From positions 266,001-330,000 of the forward strand of contig NC_010001.1 in NCBI RefSeq assembly GCF_000018685.1: 64,000 bases of DNA, given 5' to 3'. Origin of the DNA: Lachnoclostridium phytofermentans ISDg. GTDB taxonomy: Bacteria; Bacillota; Clostridia; Lachnospirales; Lachnospiraceae. Made by a program: the position numbers and the translations under genes. Shown in pieces: positions 56,204-64,000 of the stretch. The notes under the pieces were generated by a model. That model did not search any database and was not told the origin of the DNA. It saw only the letters and a program-made list of their open reading frames with translations. How positions within the stretch are numbered: the stretch's first letter is position 1; the number at the start of each line of letters is the position of its first letter.

Positions 56204-59050
56204 ATGATGGCTGATAATAAACACTTTATCAAAATCCGCGGTGCCAAAGAACATAATCTTAAGGGAATCAGTGTGGATATTCCAAGAGATGAATTCGTTG
56301 TTCTTACGGGACTTAGCGGTTCAGGTAAATCCTCTCTCGCATTTGATACCATCTATGCAGAGGGGCAAAGACGATACATGGAATCATTATCGTCATATGC
56401 AAGACAGTTCCTTGGTCAGATGGAGAAACCGAATGTGGAAAGTATTGAAGGGTTATCTCCTGCAATTTCCATTGATCAAAAATCTACGAATCGTAACCCA
56501 AGATCTACGGTTGGAACAGTAACGGAAATTTATGATTATTTTCGTTTGCTCTATGCAAGAATCGGTATTCCGCATTGTCCTATCTGCGGAAAGGAAATTA
56601 AGAAACAGACCGTTGACCAGATGGTAGATGAGATTATGAGATTACCAGAAGGTACGAAGTTACAGCTTCTTTCTCCCGTAGTACGTGGAAGAAAGGGTGA
56701 GCATACAAAGATATTTGAGCAGGCAAAAAAGAGCGGTTATGTACGTGTGATGGTAGATGGAAATCTATATGAACTAACCGAAGAGATAAAACTGGAAAAG
56801 AATAAAAAGCATAATATTGAAATAATGGTAGACCGTATCGTTGTAAAAGCTGGTATTGAAAAGCGACTGACAGATTCCGTAGAGAGTGTGCTCAAATTAA
56901 GTGATGGGCTTCTTATAGTTGACGTTATTGGAGGAGAACAGTTAACATTCTCTCAAAGCTTTTCTTGTCCAGACTGTGGTATTAGTATGGAAGAGATGGA
57001 GCCAAGAACCTTCTCCTTTAATAATCCATTTGGAGCGTGTCCGGAGTGCCATGGTATTGGTATTAAGATGGAGTTTGCAGAAGAATTACTAATCCCGGAT
57101 ACTTCACAAAGTATTGATGAAGGTGCGATTGCTGCTATGGGCTGGGCATCCGTAACGGATAAAGGAAGTTATACAAGAGCTACGATGGAAGCGTTGTCAA
57201 AAGAGTATGATTTTAGTCTAAGCACTCCTTATCGTGACTATCCGGATAAAGTTAAATATATTATTATGCATGGTACAGATGGAAAAACTGTCAAAGTTCA
57301 TTATCAAGGGCAACGTGGTGTTGGTGTCTATGATGTGGCATTTGAAGGTTTAATTCGAAATATGGAGCGCAGATACCGCGAAACTGGTTCAGAGACACAG
57401 CGTGCGGAATATGAGACATTTATGAATACGACTCCATGTAAGGCATGTAAAGGAAAGAGACTGAAACGAGAGGCTCTTGCTGTTACTGTTGGTGATAGGA
57501 ATATTGCAGAGGTAACTGAAATTTCTATTCGTGAACTTCATGAATTCATGAATCAACTTACTTTAACTTCAATGCAATTAAAGATTGGTGAGCTGGTATT
57601 AAAAGAAATTCGTGCTAGAATTGGCTTCTTAATGGATGTAGGTCTTGATTATTTAACACTTGCCAGAGCAACCGGAACATTATCCGGTGGAGAAGCACAG
57701 AGAATTCGTCTGGCAACTCAGATAGGTTCAGGATTAGTTGGTGTTGCCTATATTTTGGACGAGCCAAGTATTGGCTTGCATCAAAGAGATAATGATAAAC
57801 TCTTAAAGACTCTAAAGCATCTGAAAGAGCTTGGGAATACGCTGATTGTAGTTGAGCATGATGAAGACACAATGTTTGCAGCAGATTGTATTGTAGATAT
57901 TGGTCCTGGTGCAGGTGAGCATGGTGGTGAAGTTGTCGCTGTTGGTACAGCACAGGAAATCATGGACAACCCAAACTCTATTACTGGTGCTTACTTAAGT
58001 GGAAGAATTAAGATTCCAGTACCAAAGGTAAGAAAAGAGCCAACAGGGTTCTTAACTATTAAGGGAGCAAAAGAGAATAATCTTCGTAATGTCAATGTAG
58101 ATATTCCTCTTGGTGTGATGACCTGTGTAACAGGGGTATCGGGATCTGGTAAGAGTTCCTTGGTAACACAGATTTTATATAAACGTTTAGCAAGAGATTT
58201 AAATCGAGCTCGTTGTATTCCTGGAAAACATGACGATATGATTGGTATTGATAAGCTTGATAAAGTCATAAACATTGACCAGTCACCAATCGGACGTACT
58301 CCTAGATCTAACCCTGCTACTTATACTGGTGTTTTTGATCAAATCCGTGATTTATTTGCAGCAACACCAGACGCAAAGATGAAGGGATACAGTAAGGGAC
58401 GCTTTAGTTTTAATGTTAAAGGCGGACGTTGTGAAGCTTGTAGCGGTGATGGTATCATTAAGATAGAGATGAACTTCCTACCAGATATCTATGTTCCTTG
58501 TGAGGTGTGTGGTGGAAAACGTTATAATCGTGAGACATTAGAGGTTCGATATAAAGGTAAGAGTATTTATGATATTCTTGATATGACGATAGAAGAAGCA
58601 GTGAAGTTCTTTGAGAATGTACCTTCCATTAAGAGAAAGATTGAAACCCTTAATGATGTTGGACTTTCTTACTTAAAGCTTGGTCATCCATCGACTTCTC
58701 TTTCTGGTGGTGAAGCACAGCGTATTAAGTTAGCCACAGAGTTAAGTAAGCGTAGTACTGGAAAGACAATCTATATCTTAGATGAGCCAACAACAGGTCT
58801 TCATTTTGCAGATGTTCACAAGTTGGTAGAGATCTTACAAAGACTCTCGGAAGGTGGTAATACGGTCGTAGTCATAGAGCATAACCTCGAAGTGATTAAG
58901 ACTGCGGACTATATTATTGATATTGGACCAGAAGGTGGAGACAAAGGTGGTACTGTAATTGCGAAGGGTACTCCGGAAGAGATTGCGAAAGTGAAAGAAT
59001 CTTACACGGGTTATTATCTTAAAAAATATCTGGAAGAGGTAAGGGAATAA
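56204..59050 (+). CDS. uvrA: excinuclease ABC subunit A
   Basis: A 948-residue ABC-type ATPase that finds bulky DNA lesions. Two nucleotide-binding domains are seen: [16 protein letters not shown] with [12 protein letters not shown] and [15 protein letters not shown] with [12 protein letters not shown]. Zinc modules [15 protein letters not shown] and [29 protein letters not shown] are intact. Translation starts at ATGATG, 7 nt after uvrB, with AGAGG inside the uvrB end. The gene belongs to the SOS-type uvrBA operon; the HD gene 40 nt downstream may be co-transcribed. Confidence 0.98.
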   Translation: MMADNKHFIKIRGAKEHNLKGISVDIPRDEFVVLTGLSGSGKSSLAFDTIYAEGQRRYMESLSSYARQFLGQMEKPNVESIEGLSPAISIDQKSTNRNPRSTVGTVTEIYDYFRLLYARIGIPHCPICGKEIKKQTVDQMVDEIMRLPEGTKLQLLSPVVRGRKGEHTKIFEQAKKSGYVRVMVDGNLYELTEEIKLEKNKKHNIEIMVDRIVVKAGIEKRLTDSVESVLKLSDGLLIVDVIGGEQLTFSQSFSCPDCGISMEEMEPRTFSFNNPFGACPECHGIGIKMEFAEELLIPDTSQSIDEGAIAAMGWASVTDKGSYTRATMEALSKEYDFSLSTPYRDYPDKVKYIIMHGTDGKTVKVHYQGQRGVGVYDVAFEGLIRNMERRYRETGSETQRAEYETFMNTTPCKACKGKRLKREALAVTVGDRNIAEVTEISIRELHEFMNQLTLTSMQLKIGELVLKEIRARIGFLMDVGLDYLTLARATGTLSGGEAQRIRLATQIGSGLVGVAYILDEPSIGLHQRDNDKLLKTLKHLKELGNTLIVVEHDEDTMFAADCIVDIGPGAGEHGGEVVAVGTAQEIMDNPNSITGAYLSGRIKIPVPKVRKEPTGFLTIKGAKENNLRNVNVDIPLGVMTCVTGVSGSGKSSLVTQILYKRLARDLNRARCIPGKHDDMIGIDKLDKVINIDQSPIGRTPRSNPATYTGVFDQIRDLFAATPDAKMKGYSKGRFSFNVKGGRCEACSGDGIIKIEMNFLPDIYVPCEVCGGKRYNRETLEVRYKGKSIYDILDMTIEEAVKFFENVPSIKRKIETLNDVGLSYLKLGHPSTSLSGGEAQRIKLATELSKRSTGKTIYILDEPTTGLHFADVHKLVEILQRLSEGGNTVVVIEHNLEVIKTADYIIDIGPEGGDKGGTVIAKGTPEEIAKVKESYTGYYLKKYLEEVRE

Positions 59051-59090
59051 GTTAAGAAATAGATATTGTGCAAAAGAGGGGAATACAGTT

Positions 59091-59672
59091 ATGGAGTATC
59101 ATTTTTATGCAATGATGTCAAGAATGAAGTATATTGAACGATGGGCATTGATGAGAAATGCAATTTCTGAAAATATCAGTGAACATTCACTTGAAGTTAG
59201 TATGCTGGCTCATGCACTTGCTGTGATTGGGAAGAAAAGATTTCATAAAGAGTTAAATGCAGAAAAAGCTGCGTTAATAGGTTTGTATCACGATGCAACC
59301 GAGATAATTACAGGAGATATGCCTACACCAATTAAGTACTATAATCGCGATATCTTGGGAGCATTTCAAAAGATTGAGGAAAATGCTGCGAATCAACTTC
59401 TTGGAATGTTACCAGAAGATATCAGAGAAGAGTATCATAGCATCTTCTTTCCAGAAGAAGCGGAAAGCTATCTGTGGAAACTCGTAAAAGGAGCAGATAA
59501 ATTATCTGCGCTGATTAAGTGCATGGAGGAAGAAAAGACTGGTAATACGGAATTCGTGAAAGCTAAGGCTAGTATCGAAGAGGCTTTGGAGAAGATGGAA
59601 TTACCGGAGGTTGAATTATTTATGAAAGAATATCTTCCTTCCTATGCAAAGAGTTTGGATGAGTTGAGGTAA
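59091..59672 (+). CDS. HD-domain 5'-deoxynucleotidase, YfbR-like
   Basis: A 193-residue HD-domain phosphohydrolase. Metal ligands are seen in ISEHSLEVSMLAHAL (H) and GLYHDATEIITGDMPTPIKYY (HD and the YfbR-type ITGDMPTPIK), with a later KGADKLSALIKC (D). YfbR removes phosphate from dNMPs and controls nucleotide pools. AGAGGGG precedes the ATG. It follows uvrA by 40 nt with no terminator between and ends at the bidirectional terminator at 59693. Confidence 0.9.
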   Translation: MEYHFYAMMSRMKYIERWALMRNAISENISEHSLEVSMLAHALAVIGKKRFHKELNAEKAALIGLYHDATEIITGDMPTPIKYYNRDILGAFQKIEENAANQLLGMLPEDIREEYHSIFFPEEAESYLWKLVKGADKLSALIKCMEEEKTGNTEFVKAKASIEEALEKMELPEVELFMKEYLPSYAKSLDELR

Positions 59673-59692
59673 AGAGACAAGAAGGAATAAAT

Positions 59693-59749
59693 AAAAGGAC
59701 AATACCAGATTATAATGCTAATAGCAGAAAATCTGAGATTGTCCTTTTT
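59693..59749. terminator. bidirectional terminator between the HD gene and the flavoprotein gene
   Basis: AAAAGGACAAT pairs with ATTGTCCTTTTT, and AGATT with AATCT inside. A degenerate GCGAAGC-family copy (AACAAGGAAATTACGTAGTAATT) lies next to it at 59756-59780. Confidence 0.8.
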
Positions 59750-59776
59750 GTTTATAACAAGGAAATTACGTAGTAA

Positions 59777-60940
59777 TTATAATTCAGCTACCTTATCCTC
59801 AATTTCACGTAACTGGTCATGGGTAGGGATATAGTTAATCTTAATAGGATCTAATACCATCTCATAACCTAAGGATGCTAACTTTGCATGTACTGCTGGT
59901 ACACTTTGTCCTCCCCAACCATAAGAACCGAAGGCGAATGCTTTCTTGTTCTTTAATGTTAATCCTTCTAAGTAGCAAAGGAATGAAGCAACTGTTGGGA
60001 GCATGCAATGGTTAAGGGTTGGAGAACCAACGATAATATAATCAGCTTTTAATACCTCGGACATAATATCAGAGATATGAGTCTCTTTTAGGTCGAAAAG
60101 ATGTGTAGTAAGTCCTTTACGAGAAAGTCCCTCTACAATAGAGAAAGCCATCTTCTCTGTAGAATGCCACATGGAATCATAGATAACCAATGCTTTCTCC
60201 TCATTCTCACCGCTTGACCATTCTTTATATTTATCAATAATATCTTTTACATGACTTCTCCAGATAACACCATGACTGGTTGCAATCATATCTATATCTA
60301 AAGCTTCAATTAGCGGAAGGGTTTTCTTCATCGGTAACTGGTATGGTTGAATAATATTTGCGTAGTACTTCAAAGCTTCTTGCATTGCTTTATCTAAGTC
60401 TACTTCATCGTCAAAACGCTTATTTGTTGCATAATGCTGACCAAATGCATCATTGGAGAACAGAATCTTCTCTTCTGGACAATAAGTCACCATATTATCT
60501 GGCCAGTGAAGCATTGGTGTTCCTATAAAAGATAGAGTACGTTTACCAATAGAAAGAGTATCTCCGCTCTTCACAGGTAGATAGTTATAATCCTTGCCAT
60601 AGTGTGCCATTAAACCTTTCAAACCATTTGGAGCTGAGGTAACAAGGGTTGCATTTTTAGCGACCTCCATAACACCTGGAAGTGCACCAGAGTGATCCAT
60701 CTCCACGTGATTAGAAATTACATAATCAATCTTAGCAGGATCAATGATTTCACGGATACGATTTAATAATTCTTCTGTAAAGCCAACTTTAACTGCATCA
60801 ATTAAAGTGATCTTCTCGTCAATAATTAAAAATGCATTATAGGTAGCTCCGCGATTGGTGGTGTAGCCATGGAACATGCGAACGTTCCAATCAATTGCTC
60901 CAACATCGTAGATACCTGGTTTCAGTTCAACTTTATTCAT
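59777..60940 (-). CDS. A-type flavoprotein (FprA-like O2/NO reductase)
   Basis: A 387-residue flavodiiron protein. The N-terminal metallo-beta-lactamase-like domain has the diiron ligands in NHVEMDHSG (His78, Glu80, Asp82, His83), then HWPDNM, SNDAFGQHYA and TSHGVIW. The C-terminal flavodoxin domain (about 245-387) binds FMN (LVIYDSMWHSTEKMA; SYGWGGQSV). Such enzymes reduce O2 to water or NO to N2O and protect strict anaerobes. AGGAGG lies 8 nt before the ATG. It has no rubredoxin or NADH-oxidase domain, so a separate electron donor is needed. Confidence 0.93.
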   Translation of the reverse strand: MNKVELKPGIYDVGAIDWNVRMFHGYTTNRGATYNAFLIIDEKITLIDAVKVGFTEELLNRIREIIDPAKIDYVISNHVEMDHSGALPGVMEVAKNATLVTSAPNGLKGLMAHYGKDYNYLPVKSGDTLSIGKRTLSFIGTPMLHWPDNMVTYCPEEKILFSNDAFGQHYATNKRFDDEVDLDKAMQEALKYYANIIQPYQLPMKKTLPLIEALDIDMIATSHGVIWRSHVKDIIDKYKEWSSGENEEKALVIYDSMWHSTEKMAFSIVEGLSRKGLTTHLFDLKETHISDIMSEVLKADYIIVGSPTLNHCMLPTVASFLCYLEGLTLKNKKAFAFGSYGWGGQSVPAVHAKLASLGYEMVLDPIKINYIPTHDQLREIEDKVAEL

Positions 60941-61679
60941 AAGTAGCCTCCTAACAAAATAAATAAATATATGATGACATTACGTCTTAATAAATATAGT
61001 AATGATGGCGCTGACAATATGTAATTTCAAAACAGCGCAAAACCTCATAGTCTGTTTAAATTGTAACATATTTGCCTTAAAAGTAAATAGTGAAACATAG
61101 CAAAATACTACGAATTCTTTCGATTAATGTGCCATTTTTAACAAAAATTACGGAATTCGTATTATATATTTTGGTACGCTTATCTAATTTACATAAATAC
61201 ATTAAAAATTAGAGGATAAAGAAGAGGAAAAAGTAGAGTAAACAGAGGGGTATTACATATAAGAATAGCGTTATGCACTCCCCCTATGGTAAGGGATTTT
61301 TATTAGTTTGGTTTTATATCTCTCCTTTGTTAAATGTTAAATTAAAAACAATTCCCAGATCCTTTGAATAGCTTTAAATTGCAACACTAAATTCTGGTTT
61401 TTCACTTAATAAATGATGTTTCTTTATTAAAATACAAGAAAATGCTCCGCAAATGTTATTGATGGAACAATCTGTAAATAGTTATCGTCTAATAGATAAT
61501 CGCGATGGTACTAAGGATAAGGATAACCAAAATTAAATCAATTTAGAACACACGCTGCCGTTCGATAAAAAAAATAGGGTATTACTCGGAATCTAATAAA
61601 GAGAAAGTATTAGATAAAGGTAGGGGCTATGAATAGGTGTGCAGCGTAAGGAGATTTCTTTGTTTGGAGAGGAGTTGGA
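60941..61679. other. 0.74-kb divergent non-coding region
   Basis: No gene is seen between the divergent flavoprotein and vWA genes. A minus-strand promoter candidate for the flavoprotein (TTTACT, 16 nt, TACAAT) lies near 61060-61090. The rest is AT-rich, without strong repeats. Confidence 0.4.
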
Positions 61680-63335
61680 ATGATGAATCAGAGTAGAGTT
61701 TTAAAAAGAATAGCACTTATACTTAGCATTATATTAATATTGCCAAATGTCGTGGCATGTTCAAGTAAGATGGATAGAGAAAATAGTACTACAGGGCAGA
61801 ATGGAAGTAAGAGTAGTTCGGATATTAATTTTGGATCTCAGGTAGCATTACAGGATACCACATCGCTATCGAAAACGGAATCGGATGGCTTATATGTATC
61901 TTATAAGTTAGATGGGGACAATAGTAATAATATGGATTTTTCAACCGAGGAATACAATGCAGTAATAGAACAGGGTTACCAATCAACGAAGAATCATCCG
62001 TTATCAACCTTTTCAGCAGATGTGGATACGGCTTCTTACAGTAATATTCGTCGTATGCTAAAGGAAGGCAGAAGGGTGGATACCGGAGCTGTAAGAATAG
62101 AAGAAATGCTCAATTATTTTAACTATGATTATAAATTACCAGAAGGAGATTCCCCATTTGGAATAACAACGGAGCTATCTGATTGCCCTTGGAATCCAGA
62201 TACCAAGCTATTCCTAGCTGGGATTCAGACAGAGAAGATTGATTTTTCCAAGAGCGCACCTTCGAATTTAGTATTTTTAATTGACGTGTCAGGTTCGATG
62301 ATGGACGAGGATAAATTGCCTTTGGTTCAGCGAGCATTTTTATTATTGACTGAGAATCTTACAGAAAAAGATAGAATTTCAATTGTTACGTATGCAGGAA
62401 ATGATACTGTTGTGTTAAGCGGAGCGAAGGGCAACCAAAAGGAGAAAATACAAAACGCTATCACCGAATTAGAAGCTGGCGGCAGCACTTTTGGTAGTAA
62501 AGGAATAGAGACAGCTTATCAATTAGCCATGGAAAATTATATCGAGGGTGGAAATAACCGCGTGATCTTAGCAACAGATGGTGACTTAAATGTTGGTGTC
62601 ACCAGCGAAAGTGAGTTAACCAATCTGATTGAGGAGAAGAGAAAGAGTGGTGTCGCACTTTCCGTACTTGGTTTTGGAACTGGAAATATCAAAGACAACA
62701 AGATGGAGGCTCTTGCAGATCATGGAAATGGAAACTATGCTTATATCGATTCCTTAATGGAAGCAAGAAAGGTATTAGTAGAGGAAATGGGTGCTACCTT
62801 AGTTACGGTTGCAGGCGACGTAAAGTTTCAGGTAGAGTTTAATCCTGCAAAGGTGAAAGGGTATCGTTTGTTAGGGTATGATAATCGTTTACTTGCAACG
62901 GAGGATTTTAACGATGATACCAAAGATGCTGGCGAGGTAGGTGCAGGGCATTCGGTAACCGTGTTATATGAACTTGTGCTAGAAGATTCTAAGATGGAGA
63001 TTCCTGAAACTGAATTAAAATATACGACGACAGAGCCGACAAATATGGTGGATGAATTACTAACCGTTAATATTCGCTATAAAAAGCCTGGTAAAGATAA
63101 ATCAATTCTTATGTCAGAACCAGTGGGAATCAATCAATTAGCAGACACCCGGACAGATAACCTGGCATTTGCTACTGCTGTAGCAGAGTTTGGGTTGTTA
63201 TTAAAAGATAGCGAGTATAAGGGAGACGCTACATTTTCTAAAGTTTTATCACGATTAGAAGAGACTAATTATAAACAGGATGAATACCGTGCAGAGTTTT
63301 ATCAATTAGTTAAGTTGGCAAAAGATATCTATTAA
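61680..63335 (+). CDS. von Willebrand factor A domain lipoprotein (YfbK-like)
   Basis: A 551-residue exported lipoprotein. The signal ends in lipobox VVAC (Cys27). A linker follows, then the YfbK-type N-terminal domain (TFSADVDTASYSNIRRMLKEGRRVDTGAVRIEEMLNYF) and a vWA domain with the MIDAS motif DVSGSM near residue 203 and the conserved ATDGDLNVG. The C-terminal third is the DUF3520-like part seen in such proteins. It should bind a protein partner on the cell surface through a metal ion. GAGAGGAG precedes ATGATG. Partner and process are unknown; it stands alone. Confidence 0.88.
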   Translation: MMNQSRVLKRIALILSIILILPNVVACSSKMDRENSTTGQNGSKSSSDINFGSQVALQDTTSLSKTESDGLYVSYKLDGDNSNNMDFSTEEYNAVIEQGYQSTKNHPLSTFSADVDTASYSNIRRMLKEGRRVDTGAVRIEEMLNYFNYDYKLPEGDSPFGITTELSDCPWNPDTKLFLAGIQTEKIDFSKSAPSNLVFLIDVSGSMMDEDKLPLVQRAFLLLTENLTEKDRISIVTYAGNDTVVLSGAKGNQKEKIQNAITELEAGGSTFGSKGIETAYQLAMENYIEGGNNRVILATDGDLNVGVTSESELTNLIEEKRKSGVALSVLGFGTGNIKDNKMEALADHGNGNYAYIDSLMEARKVLVEEMGATLVTVAGDVKFQVEFNPAKVKGYRLLGYDNRLLATEDFNDDTKDAGEVGAGHSVTVLYELVLEDSKMEIPETELKYTTTEPTNMVDELLTVNIRYKKPGKDKSILMSEPVGINQLADTRTDNLAFATAVAEFGLLLKDSEYKGDATFSKVLSRLEETNYKQDEYRAEFYQLVKLAKDIY

Positions 63336-63537
63336 AAGGCTATGTTGTCTGCATTAAGCTTCTAAAATGCTGTTACTATCATAATTCTGTCGAAGTGCTG
63401 TGTACTTTTGGTATGAAAATTATAGATTCTGTGGAAAAATATTTTTATACTAGAACATTTGCAAAAAATGTTGTAAAATGAGTGACATAGATTTTGAAGG
63501 TTTATGGAAACATAAGAAGGTAACAAATAATGGTTAA

Positions 63538-63645
63538 AGTATGAAGAGAATTTTTAAGGTGCTAAAAGACGCCACCTAAGAAATTCTAAAACTTCACACT
63601 GGAAGAATAAAAATGAAATCCATTGGAATTTCATTTTTATTTTTC
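63538..63645 (+). promoter_or_regulatory. long hairpin and terminator in the guaA leader
   Basis: TGAAG and AGAATTTTTAAGGTG (63542-63561) pair with CACCTAAGAAATTCT (63573-63587) and CTTCA (63592-63596). A classic terminator follows: AAATGAAAT/ATTTCATTT and a T-rich tail (63609-63645). It lies 118 nt before guaA. It could end the vWA transcript or be an attenuator of guaA. It does not match the purine riboswitch. Confidence 0.5.
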
Positions 63646-63762
63646 CGGTTCATTGTTTGTGTCGCCCGTGTGAATTCGCACGTCTACTAAACAGGCATGT
63701 TTTCAGGTGTTTCTATAATTTGGTGAAATTTGATAGAGAAAGCATATTAGGAGGAAGCAATT

Positions 63763-64000
63763 GTGAATAAGGAAATGGTAATTGTACTTGATTTTGGTGG
63801 ACAGTACAATCAGCTGATTGCAAGACGTGTCAGAGAATGTAATGTTTACTGTGAAGTTATGCCTTATAACATCAGTTTGGAAAAAATAAAAGAATTAAAT
63901 CCAAAGGGTATTATTTTTACCGGCGGACCAGCAAGCGTTTATGCGGAAGGTGCTCCACATTGTGATAAGGGTATATTTGAGTTAGGGATTCCAGTGCTTG
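63763..64000 (+). CDS. guaA: GMP synthase (glutamine-hydrolysing), N-terminal part
   Basis: The first 79 codons of a gene cut by the window edge. The protein begins with the class I glutamine amidotransferase domain ([20 protein letters not shown]...[17 protein letters not shown]), typical of GuaA, which converts XMP to GMP. The start is GTG at 63763, 8 nt after AGGAGG. The catalytic cysteine and the synthetase domain lie beyond the window. The leader contains a terminator-like structure, so expression may be attenuated. Confidence 0.93.
   Translation, partial: MNKEMVIVLDFGGQYNQLIARRVRECNVYCEVMPYNISLEKIKELNPKGIIFTGGPASVYAEGAPHCDKGIFELGIPVL

Noticed and set aside
63336..63762. Guanine/purine riboswitch in front of guaA
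   Set aside because: The conserved core and loop sequences of the purine aptamer are not visible in the leader.

Overview
The window is a stretch of core chromosome from a low-GC, motile, anaerobic Clostridia member, most likely a Lachnospiraceae species close to Lachnoclostridium (Clostridium) phytofermentans. This rests on the AT-rich sequence with AGGAGG-type ribosome binding sites, plant-glycan hydrolases, an oxygen-detoxifying A-type flavoprotein, and Firmicutes-type gene order (rpsL-rpsG-fusA-tuf; mbl-flhO-flhP; comF-yvyF; hpf-secA-prfB; uvrB-uvrA). I assigned 47 genes, two of them cut by the window edges. I found no tRNA, rRNA, prophage, insertion sequence or CRISPR array.

Layout. 1-7.2 kb: GH31 alpha-xylosidase, GH3 beta-glucosidase, gltX. 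7.4-17.3 kb: a UvrD-type helicase, a DUF1292 protein, an XPD/DinG-type helicase with an N-terminal nuclease-like domain, a lipid kinase, a DUF885 lipoprotein and a PfkB sugar kinase with a strong promoter and a perfect cre-like operator. 17.7-24.6 kb: a lipoprotein, an ECF-type sigma factor overlapping a membrane protein, an MBOAT/DHHW polysaccharide O-acetylation pair, plsC and rpoD. 24.8-30.5 kb: a promoter-to-terminator interval with no gene (candidate ncRNA), then the str operon. 30.6-42.9 kb: a hypothetical protein, a degenerate GGDEF-EAL protein, mbl-flhO-flhP-rod protein, recD2, a nucleotidyltransferase, comF and yvyF. 43.2-53.3 kb: an S1-domain protein, a thioesterase, a CPBP protease, a YjfB protein, trxB, then hpf, secA and prfB. 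53.5-64 kb: cheW, uvrB-uvrA, an HD nucleotidase, an FprA-type flavoprotein, a vWA lipoprotein and the start of guaA.

The most interesting content is non-coding. (1) A 385-nt gap between hpf and secA is rich in base pairing and could be a raiA-type structured RNA. (2) The 1-kb trxB-hpf gap has a DnaA-box cluster with two perfect boxes placed end to end. (3) A consensus promoter at 24.8 kb reads into a strong terminator with no ORF between. (4) Three motility genes (flhP, yvyF, cheW) share a hairpin followed by GAATGGAGG exactly 6 nt before the ATG. (5) About ten 3'-end hairpins share a GCGAAGC-like tip and CAAG-purine arms. (6) Several tandem arrays begin at, or include, the stop codon of the adjacent gene, most strikingly after rpsG.

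Together the genes describe a translation, secretion and DNA-repair backbone interleaved with motility and cell-envelope functions. Predicted regulation includes a LexA-like box at uvrB, a cre-like box at the sugar kinase, and a +1 programmed frameshift in prfB. All promoter, terminator and RNA calls were made by eye.
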